From NCBI GenBank assembly GCA_022826045.1, contig JAJDVQ010000018.1, positions 62,001-126,000 on the forward strand: a stretch of 64,000 nt of DNA, written 5' to 3'. This document shows, one piece after another, positions 17,201-26,426 of the stretch. A model generated the notes under the pieces. The model had not been told where the DNA came from and searched no databases. It saw only the letters and a program-made list of their open reading frames with translations. The first letter of the stretch is position 1; each line of letters starts with the position of its first letter. Position numbers and translations under genes: made by a program. Origin of the DNA: Acidimicrobiia bacterium (GTDB lineage: Bacteria; Actinomycetota; Acidimicrobiia; Acidimicrobiales; Poriferisodalaceae).

Positions 17201-18760
17201 TCATCGGGCAGTATCTGTGACCTCGATCAGCGCATCAGCCAGTCGCGTGATCATCGCAGCGTGCACTGTCGGGTAGTCGGCGCTGAGTTCCGTCAGCTCA
17301 TCCGGATCGTCGTCGAGGCAGAAGAGCTGGTCCTCGCCGGTTGAGTGTCGGGTGTACTTCATGCCGTCGGCAATGAGCGTGCGCGTCTTGGTCGGCATGT
17401 CGCCCCACGAGCGGTTCGAATCGGGAATGTCGTCTTCGATGAGCACTGACTCCCGCACCGACGCTGCGGGGTCGTCGAGCACAGGCGACAGGCTCACGCC
17501 CTGGATGCCGTCGTAGGGCTCCAGCCCCGCCAAGTCGAGCAGCGTCGGTCCCAAGTCGACCGAGCTCGCCAGCGATGATGTCTGCGTCGCGCCTCGACCG
17601 GGGCTGGCGATCACCATCGGCACCTGCAGCGTGCCGCGGTAGTGCATGCATCCCTTCAAGAGCAGCCCGTGGTCGCCCATCATGTCGCCGTGGTCGCTCG
17701 TGAAGACCACGATGGTGCTGTCGTGCGCGCCGGCACGCTCCACCGCGGCCAGGATCTGTCCGACGCAGTCGTCGATCAGCTCGATCATGCCGTAGGTGGC
17801 GGCGATCGCTGCACGCGCCAGTTCGTGATCGCCGTCGAGGCCGCACGGGTGAACCCAATACGCCTGGCGCGACGGATGCAGGCGTGCGCTGCGCCGCAGA
17901 TGCCCCGGCGCAGCATCGAGGGGGTCGTCGACGGTGCGGGGAAGCGCCATCTCGTCTGGCCGATGGCAGTCGAACCACTCCCCTGGCGGGCACATCGGGT
18001 GGTGAGGGTCGGGGAACGATGCCCACGCCAGCCACGGCTCGCCCGTGCGCGCCGCATCGTCGATGAACGCCGCAGTGCGCTCCGCAACGAAGCGACTCGA
18101 GTGCAGGTCCTCCGCATAGGCCGGCCGGTAGATCTGCCACCAACGGTGATGGCGCCGCTCAGCCGCGCACTCGGCCGTATACGGCTGCAGAAGCGCCTCC
18201 GGGGACGCACCCTTTTCCAACGCCCAGCGCATGTGATGCCCGGTGATGCGCGATCCGTGGTCGATGGCCAGCTCGACATGGTCGAAGCCGTAGAAGCTGC
18301 CCGGGAACTCCGGCTCGCCGTCGAAGTAACGCTCCGCATGCTCCAGCGTGTCCCACCCCGCCGGGTGCGGGCTGTCGACGGCGGCCTGCAGCCCGCTTTC
18401 CGCGACCGCGCTGCGGCTCATGCCGTGCTGCAGGTGCGACTTGCCGATCAGTGCCGTCCGGTAGCCGGCCTCGCGGAACTGCCGCACATGGGTGTTCGCG
18501 CCCCATTCGAGGGATCGGTCGTTGAAGATGACACCATGCACAGAGGGCATGCGACCGGTCATGATCGATGATCGGTTGGGCATGCACACGGGGTTGGCCA
18601 CCCAGGCGTTGTCGAACACCGTGCCTCTGGCGGCGATGGAGTCGAGGTGCGGGGTGCACACCACGTCGTTGCCGGCAAAGCCGACATGGTCGGCGCGCTG
18701 CTGATCGGTGATGATGAACAGCACGTTCGGGGCCCCTGGCCCGGCCGGATCGAATCCCAC
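17201..18760 (-). CDS. Sulfatase, formylglycine-type, cytoplasmic
   Basis: 519 residues. It opens with 'NVLFIITDQQRADHVGFAGN', the metal-binding strand of the alkaline phosphatase-like fold. It carries the modification site CMPNRSSIMTG (CxPxR, Cys to formylglycine) and 'FTSDHGDMMGDHGLLLKG', the second metal-binding segment. It would hydrolyse a sulfate ester. No signal peptide is present, so it acts in the cytoplasm on an imported substrate. It is the last gene of the ABC transporter operon, six bases beyond dppF, which suggests the transported compound is sulfated. The substrate cannot be told from sequence; the overall pattern is closest to choline-sulfatase/arylsulfatase types. Confidence 0.9.
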   Translation of the reverse strand: MGFDPAGPGAPNVLFIITDQQRADHVGFAGNDVVCTPHLDSIAARGTVFDNAWVANPVCMPNRSSIMTGRMPSVHGVIFNDRSLEWGANTHVRQFREAGYRTALIGKSHLQHGMSRSAVAESGLQAAVDSPHPAGWDTLEHAERYFDGEPEFPGSFYGFDHVELAIDHGSRITGHHMRWALEKGASPEALLQPYTAECAAERRHHRWWQIYRPAYAEDLHSSRFVAERTAAFIDDAARTGEPWLAWASFPDPHHPMCPPGEWFDCHRPDEMALPRTVDDPLDAAPGHLRRSARLHPSRQAYWVHPCGLDGDHELARAAIAATYGMIELIDDCVGQILAAVERAGAHDSTIVVFTSDHGDMMGDHGLLLKGCMHYRGTLQVPMVIASPGRGATQTSSLASSVDLGPTLLDLAGLEPYDGIQGVSLSPVLDDPAASVRESVLIEDDIPDSNRSWGDMPTKTRTLIADGMKYTRHSTGEDQLFCLDDDPDELTELSADYPTVHAAMITRLADALIEVTDTAR

Positions 18761-18766
18761 AGCCGC

Positions 18767-19819
18767 CTACCTCGCCGTCGATGCCGAGCGGATGTAGGGA
18801 ACGACCGACTCGCCGGCGAGCACCGGGCCGCTCGTGTGCAGGTGGCAGCGCACATGGCCCCCGTGCCGGGCAGCAGTGGCCTCTGGCATCAGCTCCGTGC
18901 AGATGTCCATCGCCACCGGGCACCGGTTCGCGAACGGGCAGCCGACCGGCAGATCGGACGGGCTCGGCGGCTCGGTGTCCTTCTTGAACGTCTGCCGCAG
19001 CGCCCTGCGCTCGGCCTGCGCGGCCGGGTCGGGCACCGGCACCGACGCGATGAGCATCTCGGTGTAGGGGTGCGCCGGCAGGTCGTAGACCCCGTCGGCG
19101 CCGCCCTGCTCAACGAGGTAGCCCAAGTACATCACCCCCACGTCGTCGCTGACATGGCGGACGACATCGAGATCGTGCCCGATGAACAGGAACGCCACTC
19201 CGGTGTCGGCCTGCACCCGCCGCAGCACGTTGATGACCTGGCTCTGGATGGACACGTCGAGAGCGCTGGTGGCCTCATCCGCGATGATGAGACCCGGCTC
19301 CACCGCCAGCGCCCGCGCAATCGACACACGCTGGCGTTGCCCGCCGGACATCTCGTAGGGGTACCGGTCGAGGAACTCGCCGGCCAAGCCGACCTCGTCG
19401 AGCAGCGCCAAGATGCGCTGCTCGCGTTCGGGCCCCGGCTTGATGCCGAAGTGACGGGTGATGCCGTCGCCGACGATGGTGCGCACTTGGTGCACCTGGT
19501 TCAGCGAGGAATACGGGTCTTGCAGCACAGCCTGCACACGCTTGCGGAATGCCAGTTCGGCCTCCCGCGGCACACGGGTGACATCCGCCCCGTCAAGCCG
19601 GATGGTGCCCGCCGTGACATCGGTGAGCTGCAGGACCGCCCGTGCCACGGTGGACTTGCCCGAGCCCGACTCGCCCACGAGGCCGAAGGTGCGATGCGGC
19701 TCGATGGCAAAGCTGATTCCGTTGACGGCCTTCACTGTCGGCATCGCGGAGCGGAACAGCCGCGACCGGCCGGCAAAGTGCACATGCAGGTTCTCCACCT
19801 CGAGGAACGGCGCCGTCAT
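18767..19819 (-). CDS. Peptide/nickel-type ABC transporter ATP-binding protein (DppF-like)
   Basis: 350 residues from ATG 19819, which overlaps the stop of the fused permease-ATPase gene. Walker A is GESGSGKSTVA, the signature is YEMSGGQRQRVSIARAL and Walker B is LIIADEATSALD. The C-terminal oligopeptide-transporter extension has a Cys-rich motif (CPFANRCPVAMDIC), typical of OppF/DppF. It powers uptake together with the ATPase half of the neighbouring fusion. It is followed after six bases by the sulfatase gene. Confidence 0.93.
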   Translation of the reverse strand: MTAPFLEVENLHVHFAGRSRLFRSAMPTVKAVNGISFAIEPHRTFGLVGESGSGKSTVARAVLQLTDVTAGTIRLDGADVTRVPREAELAFRKRVQAVLQDPYSSLNQVHQVRTIVGDGITRHFGIKPGPEREQRILALLDEVGLAGEFLDRYPYEMSGGQRQRVSIARALAVEPGLIIADEATSALDVSIQSQVINVLRRVQADTGVAFLFIGHDLDVVRHVSDDVGVMYLGYLVEQGGADGVYDLPAHPYTEMLIASVPVPDPAAQAERRALRQTFKKDTEPPSPSDLPVGCPFANRCPVAMDICTELMPEATAARHGGHVRCHLHTSGPVLAGESVVPYIRSASTAR

Positions 19820-21771
19820 GCGCTTGTCTCCGCGTGGGGGCCGAACTCGAACTCGGCGTGACGCACGCAGCGCACCAGGTCCGTGCCCACGGCCTCCAGC
19901 AGCGGCACCGACGTGCGGCACTGGTCAGTCGCGAACTCGCAGCGCGGCGCGAACCTGCATCCGTCGGGCCACGCAGCGGCAGACGGCACGACCCCGCCGA
20001 TCACCGGGAGGTCGCCGTGGCCGCGGTGGCTCTGCGGCATCGTGTCGAGCAGCGCCCGTGTGTAGGGGTGACGCGGCCGCGAGAACAATGTCGAGACGCT
20101 CGCGGTCTCCACCACTTGACCGGCGTACATCACCAGCACGCGGTCGGCGGCATCGGCAATGACGCCGAGGTCATGCGTGATCAAGATCACCGCCATCCCG
20201 TGGCGCTGCTGAACCTCGGCCATCAGGTCGAGGGTCTGGCCTTGGACGGTGACGTCGAGCGCGGTCGTGGGCTCGTCTGCGATGAGCAGCTTCGGCTCGC
20301 ATGCCAGCGCCATGGCGATGCCCACCCGCTGCGCCATGCCGCCGGAGAACTCGTGCGGGTATTGATCGAGCCGCCGCTCCGGGTCGGGAACCTGCACCTC
20401 GGCCAGCAGCTCGGCGGCCCGCGCCCGCGCCTGCGACTTGGACATGTCGGTATGCACCAGCAGCGACTGCATCAGCTGACGCCCCACCCGCAGCGCAGGG
20501 TTGAGCGCGGCGACCGGCTCCTGGAAGATCATGCCGATGTCGCGCCCGCGGATCTCCTGCCATTCCTGCTCGGGCAGGAAGGTGACCTCGCGGCCGTCGA
20601 ACGAGACGCTGCCCTGGCTCAGGTACCCGGGCGCGGGCGTGAGGCCCAGCGCCGCCAGCATCGTCATGCTCTTGCCAGAGCCCGACTCGCCGACCACCCC
20701 GAGCGTCTCGCCCGGGAACACCTCGAGCGACACGTCCGACAGCACCCGGTTGACCATGCCTCCGGGGGCGGGAAACCCGACAGCGAGATCCCGGATCGAC
20801 AGCACGGCGCCGCTGGCGTGAAGCTGCACCACAGGGGGCAGCGCGACCTTCCGGGGCACCGTCAGCGAGCTGCTGGCGGCATCACGCCCGAGCGAGTCGC
20901 GGATGCCGTCGCCGAGCAGGTTGAACGCCAGCACAGTGAGCACCAGCGCCCCTCCGGCGGGCACGATCTGCCAGATTCCTTCGAGCCGGAAATCGAAGCG
21001 GGCCCGGGCCAGCATCACGCCCCAGTCAGGGTCGTCGAGCTTGGCGCCGATGCCCAGGAAGCTGAGCGTGGCGCCGATGAGGATGACCGCTCCCGAGATG
21101 ATGGCGACCTGCACGATGAGCGACGGCAGCAGGTTCGGTGTGATGTAGCGGCGCAGAATCGCCGGCGGCGACAGCCCGGTGATGCGCGCAGCGTCGACGT
21201 ACAACTCCTCTTTCTCTGCGAGGGTCACTGCGCGGGTCAGGCGCACGAACCGCGTCGCCATGGCGATGCCCACGCCGAGCATCGCCGAGGGAAGGCTCGG
21301 CTCCAGGATGATGATGACCGCCATCGCCAGCAGCACGATGGGCAGCGAGAACAGCACGTCGTTGACCCACATCACGACGCGATCGGCGCGGCCGCCGCGC
21401 CAGCCCGAGAACAGGCCCAACGGCACACCGAGCCCGATGGCCACCACCATCGCGATCAGGATCGAGTTCACGGCGAACCGCGCGCCGAACACGACCCGGC
21501 TGTACAGATCGCGTCCCTGCCCGTCGGTTCCCAGCCAGTGATCCCAGCTCGGGCCCTCGAACGTCCGCGTCAGCGTGACGTCGCCGGCATACGGGTCGTG
21601 CGGCGCCAGCAGCCCCGGCCACAGCCACGCCAGCAGCAGCAGCGTCACCCACACCGCCGCCGCCACGGTGAGCGGATTGCGGAACAGCCGCATCCAGAAC
21701 CCCGAGCGTGCGCGCGCGGCCTGAACCGGCTGCGGCGCCGACACCGCCACCGCTGTCGAGGCGTCGCTCAC
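19816..21771 (-). CDS. Fused ABC transporter permease-ATPase (DppC-DppD type)
   Basis: 651 residues from GTG 21771, overlapping the dppB stop (GTGA). Residues 1-300 form a DppC-type permease: an N-terminal span (LTVAAAVWVTLLLLAW), 'HWLGTDGQGRDLYSRVVFGA' and the EAA loop 'DAARITGLSPPAILRRYITP'. Residues from about 325 form a DppD-type ATPase with GESGSGKSMTM, 'HEFSGGMAQRVGIAMAL', 'LLIADEPTTALD' and the C-terminal Cys motif. The frame is continuous, so one polypeptide supplies one membrane half and one motor half. Such fusions occur in Actinomycetota. DppB and DppF are separate genes on either side. Confidence 0.92.
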   Translation of the reverse strand: MSDASTAVAVSAPQPVQAARARSGFWMRLFRNPLTVAAAVWVTLLLLAWLWPGLLAPHDPYAGDVTLTRTFEGPSWDHWLGTDGQGRDLYSRVVFGARFAVNSILIAMVVAIGLGVPLGLFSGWRGGRADRVVMWVNDVLFSLPIVLLAMAVIIILEPSLPSAMLGVGIAMATRFVRLTRAVTLAEKEELYVDAARITGLSPPAILRRYITPNLLPSLIVQVAIISGAVILIGATLSFLGIGAKLDDPDWGVMLARARFDFRLEGIWQIVPAGGALVLTVLAFNLLGDGIRDSLGRDAASSSLTVPRKVALPPVVQLHASGAVLSIRDLAVGFPAPGGMVNRVLSDVSLEVFPGETLGVVGESGSGKSMTMLAALGLTPAPGYLSQGSVSFDGREVTFLPEQEWQEIRGRDIGMIFQEPVAALNPALRVGRQLMQSLLVHTDMSKSQARARAAELLAEVQVPDPERRLDQYPHEFSGGMAQRVGIAMALACEPKLLIADEPTTALDVTVQGQTLDLMAEVQQRHGMAVILITHDLGVIADAADRVLVMYAGQVVETASVSTLFSRPRHPYTRALLDTMPQSHRGHGDLPVIGGVVPSAAAWPDGCRFAPRCEFATDQCRTSVPLLEAVGTDLVRCVRHAEFEFGPHAETSA

Positions 21772-22724
21772 CGCTCCAGCCTCACCTTGGGGTTCAGCAG
21801 CCCGTAGCTGATGTCGACGAGCAGGTTGACCACCAGCACCACGATGCCGACCACCAGCATCGAGCCCTGCAGCACGGTCACGTTGCGGGTCTGGATCGCG
21901 TTGGTGAGCAGCGTGCCCATCCCGTTGATGTTGAACACCACCTCCACGGTGAACGTCAGCCCCAGCGCCGCAGCAGCCCGGAAGCCGATCGCCGTGACCG
22001 TCGGGATCATCGCGTTGGGCAGCGCGTGCTCGCCGATCAGCGAGGTCCGCCGGATGCCGCGAGCGCGGGCGGCCAGCACGTAGCGCGACTGCAGCGCGTT
22101 GGTCATCGAGCTCCGAAGCTGTCGCTGCACGAGCGCGACGGTCGGCAGCGCCAAGCCGATGGCTGGCAGCGTGATGCTGCGGATCCACCCGGTGATGCTC
22201 TCCGAGGGCCGGGTGTAGCCGGCGGGGCTGAGCCAGCCCCACTCAACCGCCAGCCACCACGACAGCAGCATCGCCAGCACGAAGCCCGGAGCGGCGATCA
22301 GCGCCGCGGAGGCAACCGAGAGCGCCCGATCGGCAACGCCGCCGGGCCGCACCGCCGAGACAATGCCCATCGCCATCCCGACGGCCACGCCGATGACCAG
22401 GCTGTAGGCCACGATGCTCAGCGTCGCCCCGATGCGGTCGGCGATGAGGCTCGACACCGAGACGCTCTGGTTGGTCAGCGACGTGCCGAGGTCGCCCGTG
22501 GCAGCACTCGCGAGCCAGCGCACGAACCGGATCGGCATCGGATCGTCGAGCCCGAGCTGGCGCTCGACCTGGGCAATGCACTCGATGGTGGCGCCCTCGC
22601 CGCAGACCGAGCCGGCGATCGACCCGCGGGCTTCCATGGCGACAGCGATGGCGAAGGAGATGACCGCTATGGCGAACAGCAATGGGATCATCGCCAGCAG
22701 GCGGATTCCGATGTACCGCGCCAC
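21768..22724 (-). CDS. ABC transporter permease (DppB type)
   Basis: 318 residues. It starts MARYIGIRLLAMIPLLFAIA, the first span of the DppB family, then an external loop with two cysteines (VCGEGATIECIAQ) and 'LGLDDPMPIRFVRWL.GDLG.SL'. Five further spans follow; the EAA-like coupling loop is 'LAARARGIRRTSLIGEHALPNA'. It pairs with the permease half of the downstream fusion to form the import channel. It lies 99 bases below the binding-protein gene, the gap holding a hairpin. Confidence 0.92.
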   Translation of the reverse strand: MARYIGIRLLAMIPLLFAIAVISFAIAVAMEARGSIAGSVCGEGATIECIAQVERQLGLDDPMPIRFVRWLASAATGDLGTSLTNQSVSVSSLIADRIGATLSIVAYSLVIGVAVGMAMGIVSAVRPGGVADRALSVASAALIAAPGFVLAMLLSWWLAVEWGWLSPAGYTRPSESITGWIRSITLPAIGLALPTVALVQRQLRSSMTNALQSRYVLAARARGIRRTSLIGEHALPNAMIPTVTAIGFRAAAALGLTFTVEVVFNINGMGTLLTNAIQTRNVTVLQGSMLVVGIVVLVVNLLVDISYGLLNPKVRLER

Positions 22725-22756
22725 GAGGTCCCCTCAATCCGTTCGGTAAGTGCGAT

Positions 22757-22793
22757 GTGCCGGGGCCGCCGGTTCCGGGCCGCGGCCCGGCAC
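22757..22793 (-). other. GC-rich intergenic hairpin between binding-protein and permease genes
   Basis: The ends GTGCCGGG and CCCGGCAC form an 8-bp stem, with further internal GGCC pairing. There is no U-run, so it is not a standard terminator. Stem-loops at this place in binding-protein operons often stabilise the upstream mRNA and lower permease expression. The role here is inferred. Confidence 0.4.
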
Positions 22794-22823
22794 GTCGCGG
22801 CTTGGGCGCCCGGCTGCGGACGA

Positions 22824-24548
22824 TCAGCTCTTGGTGACGCCGTGCGGCCAGAAGTGGATCGGAATGCCTTGGGTGTGGTGGATGCCCTGGACGTTGTCCT
22901 GGTAGGCCATCACTGTCGTCAGCGTGTGGTTGACGATGAAGATGCACTCCTCGAGCATGATCTTCCACGCCGCCGCGACGTCTGCCTCGCCATCCGCGAA
23001 GTTCTTGCTCCTTGCGGCCGCGACCAGTTCCACGACGCCGTCAGGGCTGACGCCTGACGGGTTGAAGCCGGCCTCGCCGGTCCGTGCCACCAGCGACATC
23101 AGCGCATTCGGCTCGTTGAACGGGATGATCTGCACCGGATGCGCTCCTCGGGCCAAGCGGCCGAACATCTCGCCTCCGGTCGGCGGGTCGAGCGCCTCGT
23201 TCTGCATCGTGATGCCCAGCTCCGCCAGTGCGGTGCTCCAAGCCGAAGACACCGTCGGCCAGAAGCCGCCCGGCAGGTGGCCGTTGGTGAAGGTGAAGCC
23301 CTCTTCGCCGGTGGCGGCGAAGCGGGCCTTGGCCGCATCGATGTCGAATTCGGGGACATTGAGGTCCTCGATGTACGCATAGTCGGGCGGACCCGTCGCG
23401 AACTGGTTGGTCACAGAGTCAGGCTCGTTCAACTGCGCCGTGATGCCCTGGCGGTTCAGTGCCTGAGCCATCGCGCAGCGCACCTCCCGATTCGCCAGCT
23501 GCGGGATCTGCTGGCCGGTCCAGTCGGCTACCACGAACCCGATGCGCACCGTGAAGTTGGAGGAGAAGTCTCCGGCAAGCAGCAGGTCGAGGTCGTTGAG
23601 CCGCACCACCGCAGCGTCGTACTGCCCCGCATTGAACGAGTCGAGCCGGGCAACCGGGTCGATCGCTGCCTCCAGCCTGACCGTCTCGAGGCCCACGAGG
23701 CCCGGCTGCCAGTAATCGGCGTAGGCAACGAGGTCGTTCTGTGTGAAGTCGGGGTTCGAACTGGCCCACGCGTACGGGCCGGTGCCGACCGGCGCCGCCG
23801 CTGCATTGCCCAGCGATGCGGGAGACACCATCAGGCCTGAGTTGCGGATCAGCCCGCTCAGCAGGAGGATCTCGCCCGGGCCCGCCAAGTTGAACTTCAC
23901 CGTGTGCTCGTCGATCGCCTCCACCGTGTCCACGATGCCGAGCTGCCCGGCGACGGGCGGGATCACCTGCGGGGGGCCTGCGGTCTTCACGAACTCCGCG
24001 TTGGCGACCACGGCGTCGGCGTTGAACGGCGTGCCGTCGTGGAACGTGATGCCCTCGTGCAGGTAGAAGGTCACCTCGCTGCCGTCGTCGCTCGTTTCCC
24101 AGCACCGCGCCAGCCACGGCACAACGGTGCCGTCGGTCTCCTGACGCACCAGGCCCTCGTAGATCCAGCTGTAGTAGGCGAACGTCGCCGGTGTCTGATC
24201 GTCGTGCGGGTTCAGCGAGTTGAGGGCGATGGAGATCGCGTAGCTGAAGTCGCCGCTCGGGGCGAACGTGCCCGGAGCCAGCGGCGGGAGATCCGCCGCG
24301 CAATTCGCGGCTTCTGCGACCACCACCTGTCCCAAGTCGGCAGACTCGTTGTCTTCCTCTTCTGCCGTTGCCGATTCGGTGTCGTCGGCGTCGCGCTGCT
24401 CGTCCGCATCGACCGGGGCCGCTTCGGCGGTCGACGTGTCCTCGACGATCGCAGGGGCGAATCCTGTCTCGTCACCGCCGCACGCAGTCGCCGCCATGCC
24501 GAATGCGAACAAGAGAGCAATCGCTCTGGTCCATCTGCTTCGGGTCAT
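22824..24548 (-). CDS. Extracellular solute-binding protein, family 5 (lipoprotein)
   Basis: 574 residues from ATG 24548, chosen for the AAGGGA site upstream and for the lipoprotein signal it opens (MTRSRWTRAIALLFAFGM then AATAC, Cys23). A long acidic linker follows to about residue 95. The mature domain has 'LNSLNPHDDQTPATFAYYSWIYEGL', 'WLARCWETSDDGSEVTFYL' and 'GITFHDGTPFNADAV', all typical of SBP_bac_5. It captures a peptide-like or other organic ligand outside the cell and delivers it to the adjacent DppB/C/D/F system. The last operon gene is a sulfatase, hinting at a sulfated ligand. Confidence 0.92.
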   Translation of the reverse strand: MTRSRWTRAIALLFAFGMAATACGGDETGFAPAIVEDTSTAEAAPVDADEQRDADDTESATAEEEDNESADLGQVVVAEAANCAADLPPLAPGTFAPSGDFSYAISIALNSLNPHDDQTPATFAYYSWIYEGLVRQETDGTVVPWLARCWETSDDGSEVTFYLHEGITFHDGTPFNADAVVANAEFVKTAGPPQVIPPVAGQLGIVDTVEAIDEHTVKFNLAGPGEILLLSGLIRNSGLMVSPASLGNAAAAPVGTGPYAWASSNPDFTQNDLVAYADYWQPGLVGLETVRLEAAIDPVARLDSFNAGQYDAAVVRLNDLDLLLAGDFSSNFTVRIGFVVADWTGQQIPQLANREVRCAMAQALNRQGITAQLNEPDSVTNQFATGPPDYAYIEDLNVPEFDIDAAKARFAATGEEGFTFTNGHLPGGFWPTVSSAWSTALAELGITMQNEALDPPTGGEMFGRLARGAHPVQIIPFNEPNALMSLVARTGEAGFNPSGVSPDGVVELVAAARSKNFADGEADVAAAWKIMLEECIFIVNHTLTTVMAYQDNVQGIHHTQGIPIHFWPHGVTKS

Positions 24549-24698
24549 CGACTCGTCCCTTCCCTTCGGCTGGTTCGATGCGGAGATGGCGCGTTTGCGT
24601 GCTGACCGCACCCGACCAGCAAGTTTCGCAGATAGTAATAGCCATTGTTCTCCGACTGGAGCATGTCTTGTCAGACGGGTGCAGCATCGACCGCGCTG

Positions 24699-25721
24699 CT
24701 ACAGGAACGACGAAAAGGCCTTGCAGAACCGGATCGGGTTCTCGCGGAAGATGGCGTTCTTGTCGTCTTCGCCGAGCCAGTCGAATTCGTCGATCTGCGA
24801 CACGAGATCGTCGTACGGGCGTGCCGCACCGTTGCGGGCAGTCCCTGCAGCGCTCGGCACCTCGCTGCCGAAGCACATGCGGTCTGGCCCCCGCTGACGG
24901 ATCGCAGCACTGAGGAGCACCGGGTCGTACGCGCAGGTGTCGTAGAACAGGTTGTCGGCGAAGTCGTCGGCGACCATATGCGCCCGATCTGCCTCCGGGT
25001 ACCGCTCGAGCACACCCCCGCCGTGGCAGATCAGCATCCGAAGATCAGGATGCCGGTCAAAGACGCGGCCCCTCAGCAGGAATTGCTTCGCGTGGTACTC
25101 CTCGGCCTGGTAGTCGATCTGGAAGCCCAGGAAGATGTCCCGGGAGCGTTGGTCGCGGTTGGCCGACGCATGCACGATCAGCGGGATGTCCAGACGCTGG
25201 GCACGCTCGTACAACGGATCCCAGTAGTGCGAATGCAGGCCGGGCGCCGAACGCGTCCCCGTGGGATTGGGGCTCACGTATGCCGCAGCGAATCCCAGTT
25301 CGAGCACGCACCGGTTGAGTTCGCCGAGCATGTGCGTGGCGTCAGAGGCGTCGTGCTGCTGGGGAAGCTCGGCAGCTCCCAGGAAGCGGTCCGGCGCGAG
25401 CCGGCACTGCGCTTCGATCAGGTCGTTGGTCAGCTGTGCACAAGCCTCGATGATGTGTGTCGGCGCCCAGCCGAACTGCATCGGTGGCTTCGGGCCCACG
25501 ATCTGCACGTCGATGCGTCGGCTGTCGAGCTGGCGGACATGGGCGGCGACTGCGGCCTCCATCTCGCTGATGTCGTAGGGCAGGATCGGCAGCATCGGAC
25601 CGGTCTTGACGGCACTCGGCAGCGGGGAATTGGCAGCCAGCATCAGCAGGACGGGCGTGTAGAGGCTGAGCGGTGCCGCCACATGGCCGTGAACATCGAG
25701 GACTTTGCGGCTGTCGTGCAT
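24699..25721 (-). CDS. Amidohydrolase 2 family protein
   Basis: 340 residues with the TIM-barrel layout of PF04909. The metal-binding HxH is near the N-terminus (VLDVHGHV); later ligands are likely in 'IPLIVHASAN' and 'MLICHGGGVLERYPEADR', with a final acidic position near 'MCFGSEVP'. Relatives act as ACMSD-type decarboxylases or as hydratases and hydrolases of aromatic breakdown. 'GFAAAYVSPNPTG' and 'YWDPLYERAQRLDIPLIVH' are typical. An AAAGGA site precedes the ATG. It is upstream of, and parallel to, the transporter operon, with a 150-base gap that probably contains the operon promoter. Confidence 0.85.
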   Translation of the reverse strand: MHDSRKVLDVHGHVAAPLSLYTPVLLMLAANSPLPSAVKTGPMLPILPYDISEMEAAVAAHVRQLDSRRIDVQIVGPKPPMQFGWAPTHIIEACAQLTNDLIEAQCRLAPDRFLGAAELPQQHDASDATHMLGELNRCVLELGFAAAYVSPNPTGTRSAPGLHSHYWDPLYERAQRLDIPLIVHASANRDQRSRDIFLGFQIDYQAEEYHAKQFLLRGRVFDRHPDLRMLICHGGGVLERYPEADRAHMVADDFADNLFYDTCAYDPVLLSAAIRQRGPDRMCFGSEVPSAAGTARNGAARPYDDLVSQIDEFDWLGEDDKNAIFRENPIRFCKAFSSFL

Positions 25722-25833
25722 CTGTTTCGGGTCCTTTCATCGCGAGATCGCCCGCCGTCGGCGCAGGCGGCGGCGAGAATTCTTACAGCACCATGGGGAC
25801 CCGTTCACGGCATGGCGCGGCGCTCCCCTCACC

Positions 25834-26328
25834 TCAGCCGCCGGGCACGACTCCTGATGTCGCCATGGCCCACAGCGCCGCAGCAGCGGTGCCGACGGCC
25901 AGGTACGGCCCCAGCGGCCGGCTGCTGCGTGCGCCATGGCGCGCCATCACCACCAGCGCCTCGGGCAGCGCGGCGGCAAAGCTCGCAGCCAAGCCCAGCA
26001 TGGCCACGTGCCACCCCCACCAGCCGCACACGAGGCCATTGAGCACGCAGAACCGGACGTCGCCGAAGCCCATCGAGGGCGGGTGGGCGAAGTGGATCGC
26101 GAACACCGGCGCGCTGCATGCCAGCGCTCCGGCGAGCGCGCCCCACAAGCCCGATGGGTCGCCTCGCGTCAGCGATGCAGCGGCATACAGCACCCAGACC
26201 GACGCAGCGGCGGCCCACACCAGCCTGGTCGGCAAGAGCCCGGTCCGCAGGTCGATGACGGCGAGGGCAGCCGCTGCCGTGAGCCACAGGATCAGTGCAG
26301 CGACCACGAAGGCGTCAGTCCAGATCAC
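25834..26328 (-). CDS. Type IV prepilin peptidase, A24 family (CpaA/TadV)
   Basis: 164 residues from GTG 26328; a TTG at 26352 would add eight residues. It is a polytopic membrane protein with the two catalytic aspartates of A24 aspartic proteases: Asp26 in VIDLRTGLLP and Asp90 in the GFGD motif (SMGFGDVRF). The short size without a methylase domain is that of TadV/CpaA. It removes leader peptides from the Tad prepilins and pseudopilins encoded downstream. It is transcribed away from the cpaB-tadZ-tadA-tadB-tadC operon across a shared region of about 100 bases. Confidence 0.88.
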   Translation of the reverse strand: MIWTDAFVVAALILWLTAAAALAVIDLRTGLLPTRLVWAAAASVWVLYAAASLTRGDPSGLWGALAGALACSAPVFAIHFAHPPSMGFGDVRFCVLNGLVCGWWGWHVAMLGLAASFAAALPEALVVMARHGARSSRPLGPYLAVGTAAAALWAMATSGVVPGG

Positions 26329-26426
26329 AGCATTCGGCCGATCCGGCAGCAAGCCCGGCGCCGCCCGGCGCCTGCCGCGGGCAGAGGGAGAACAGTCACG
26401 CGCATTACCACTACATTGGCAGCATC

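Noticed and set aside
22757-22793. Intergenic hairpin as a rho-independent terminator of the binding-protein gene
   Set aside because: There is no U-run after the stem, and the downstream permease genes need the same transcript.
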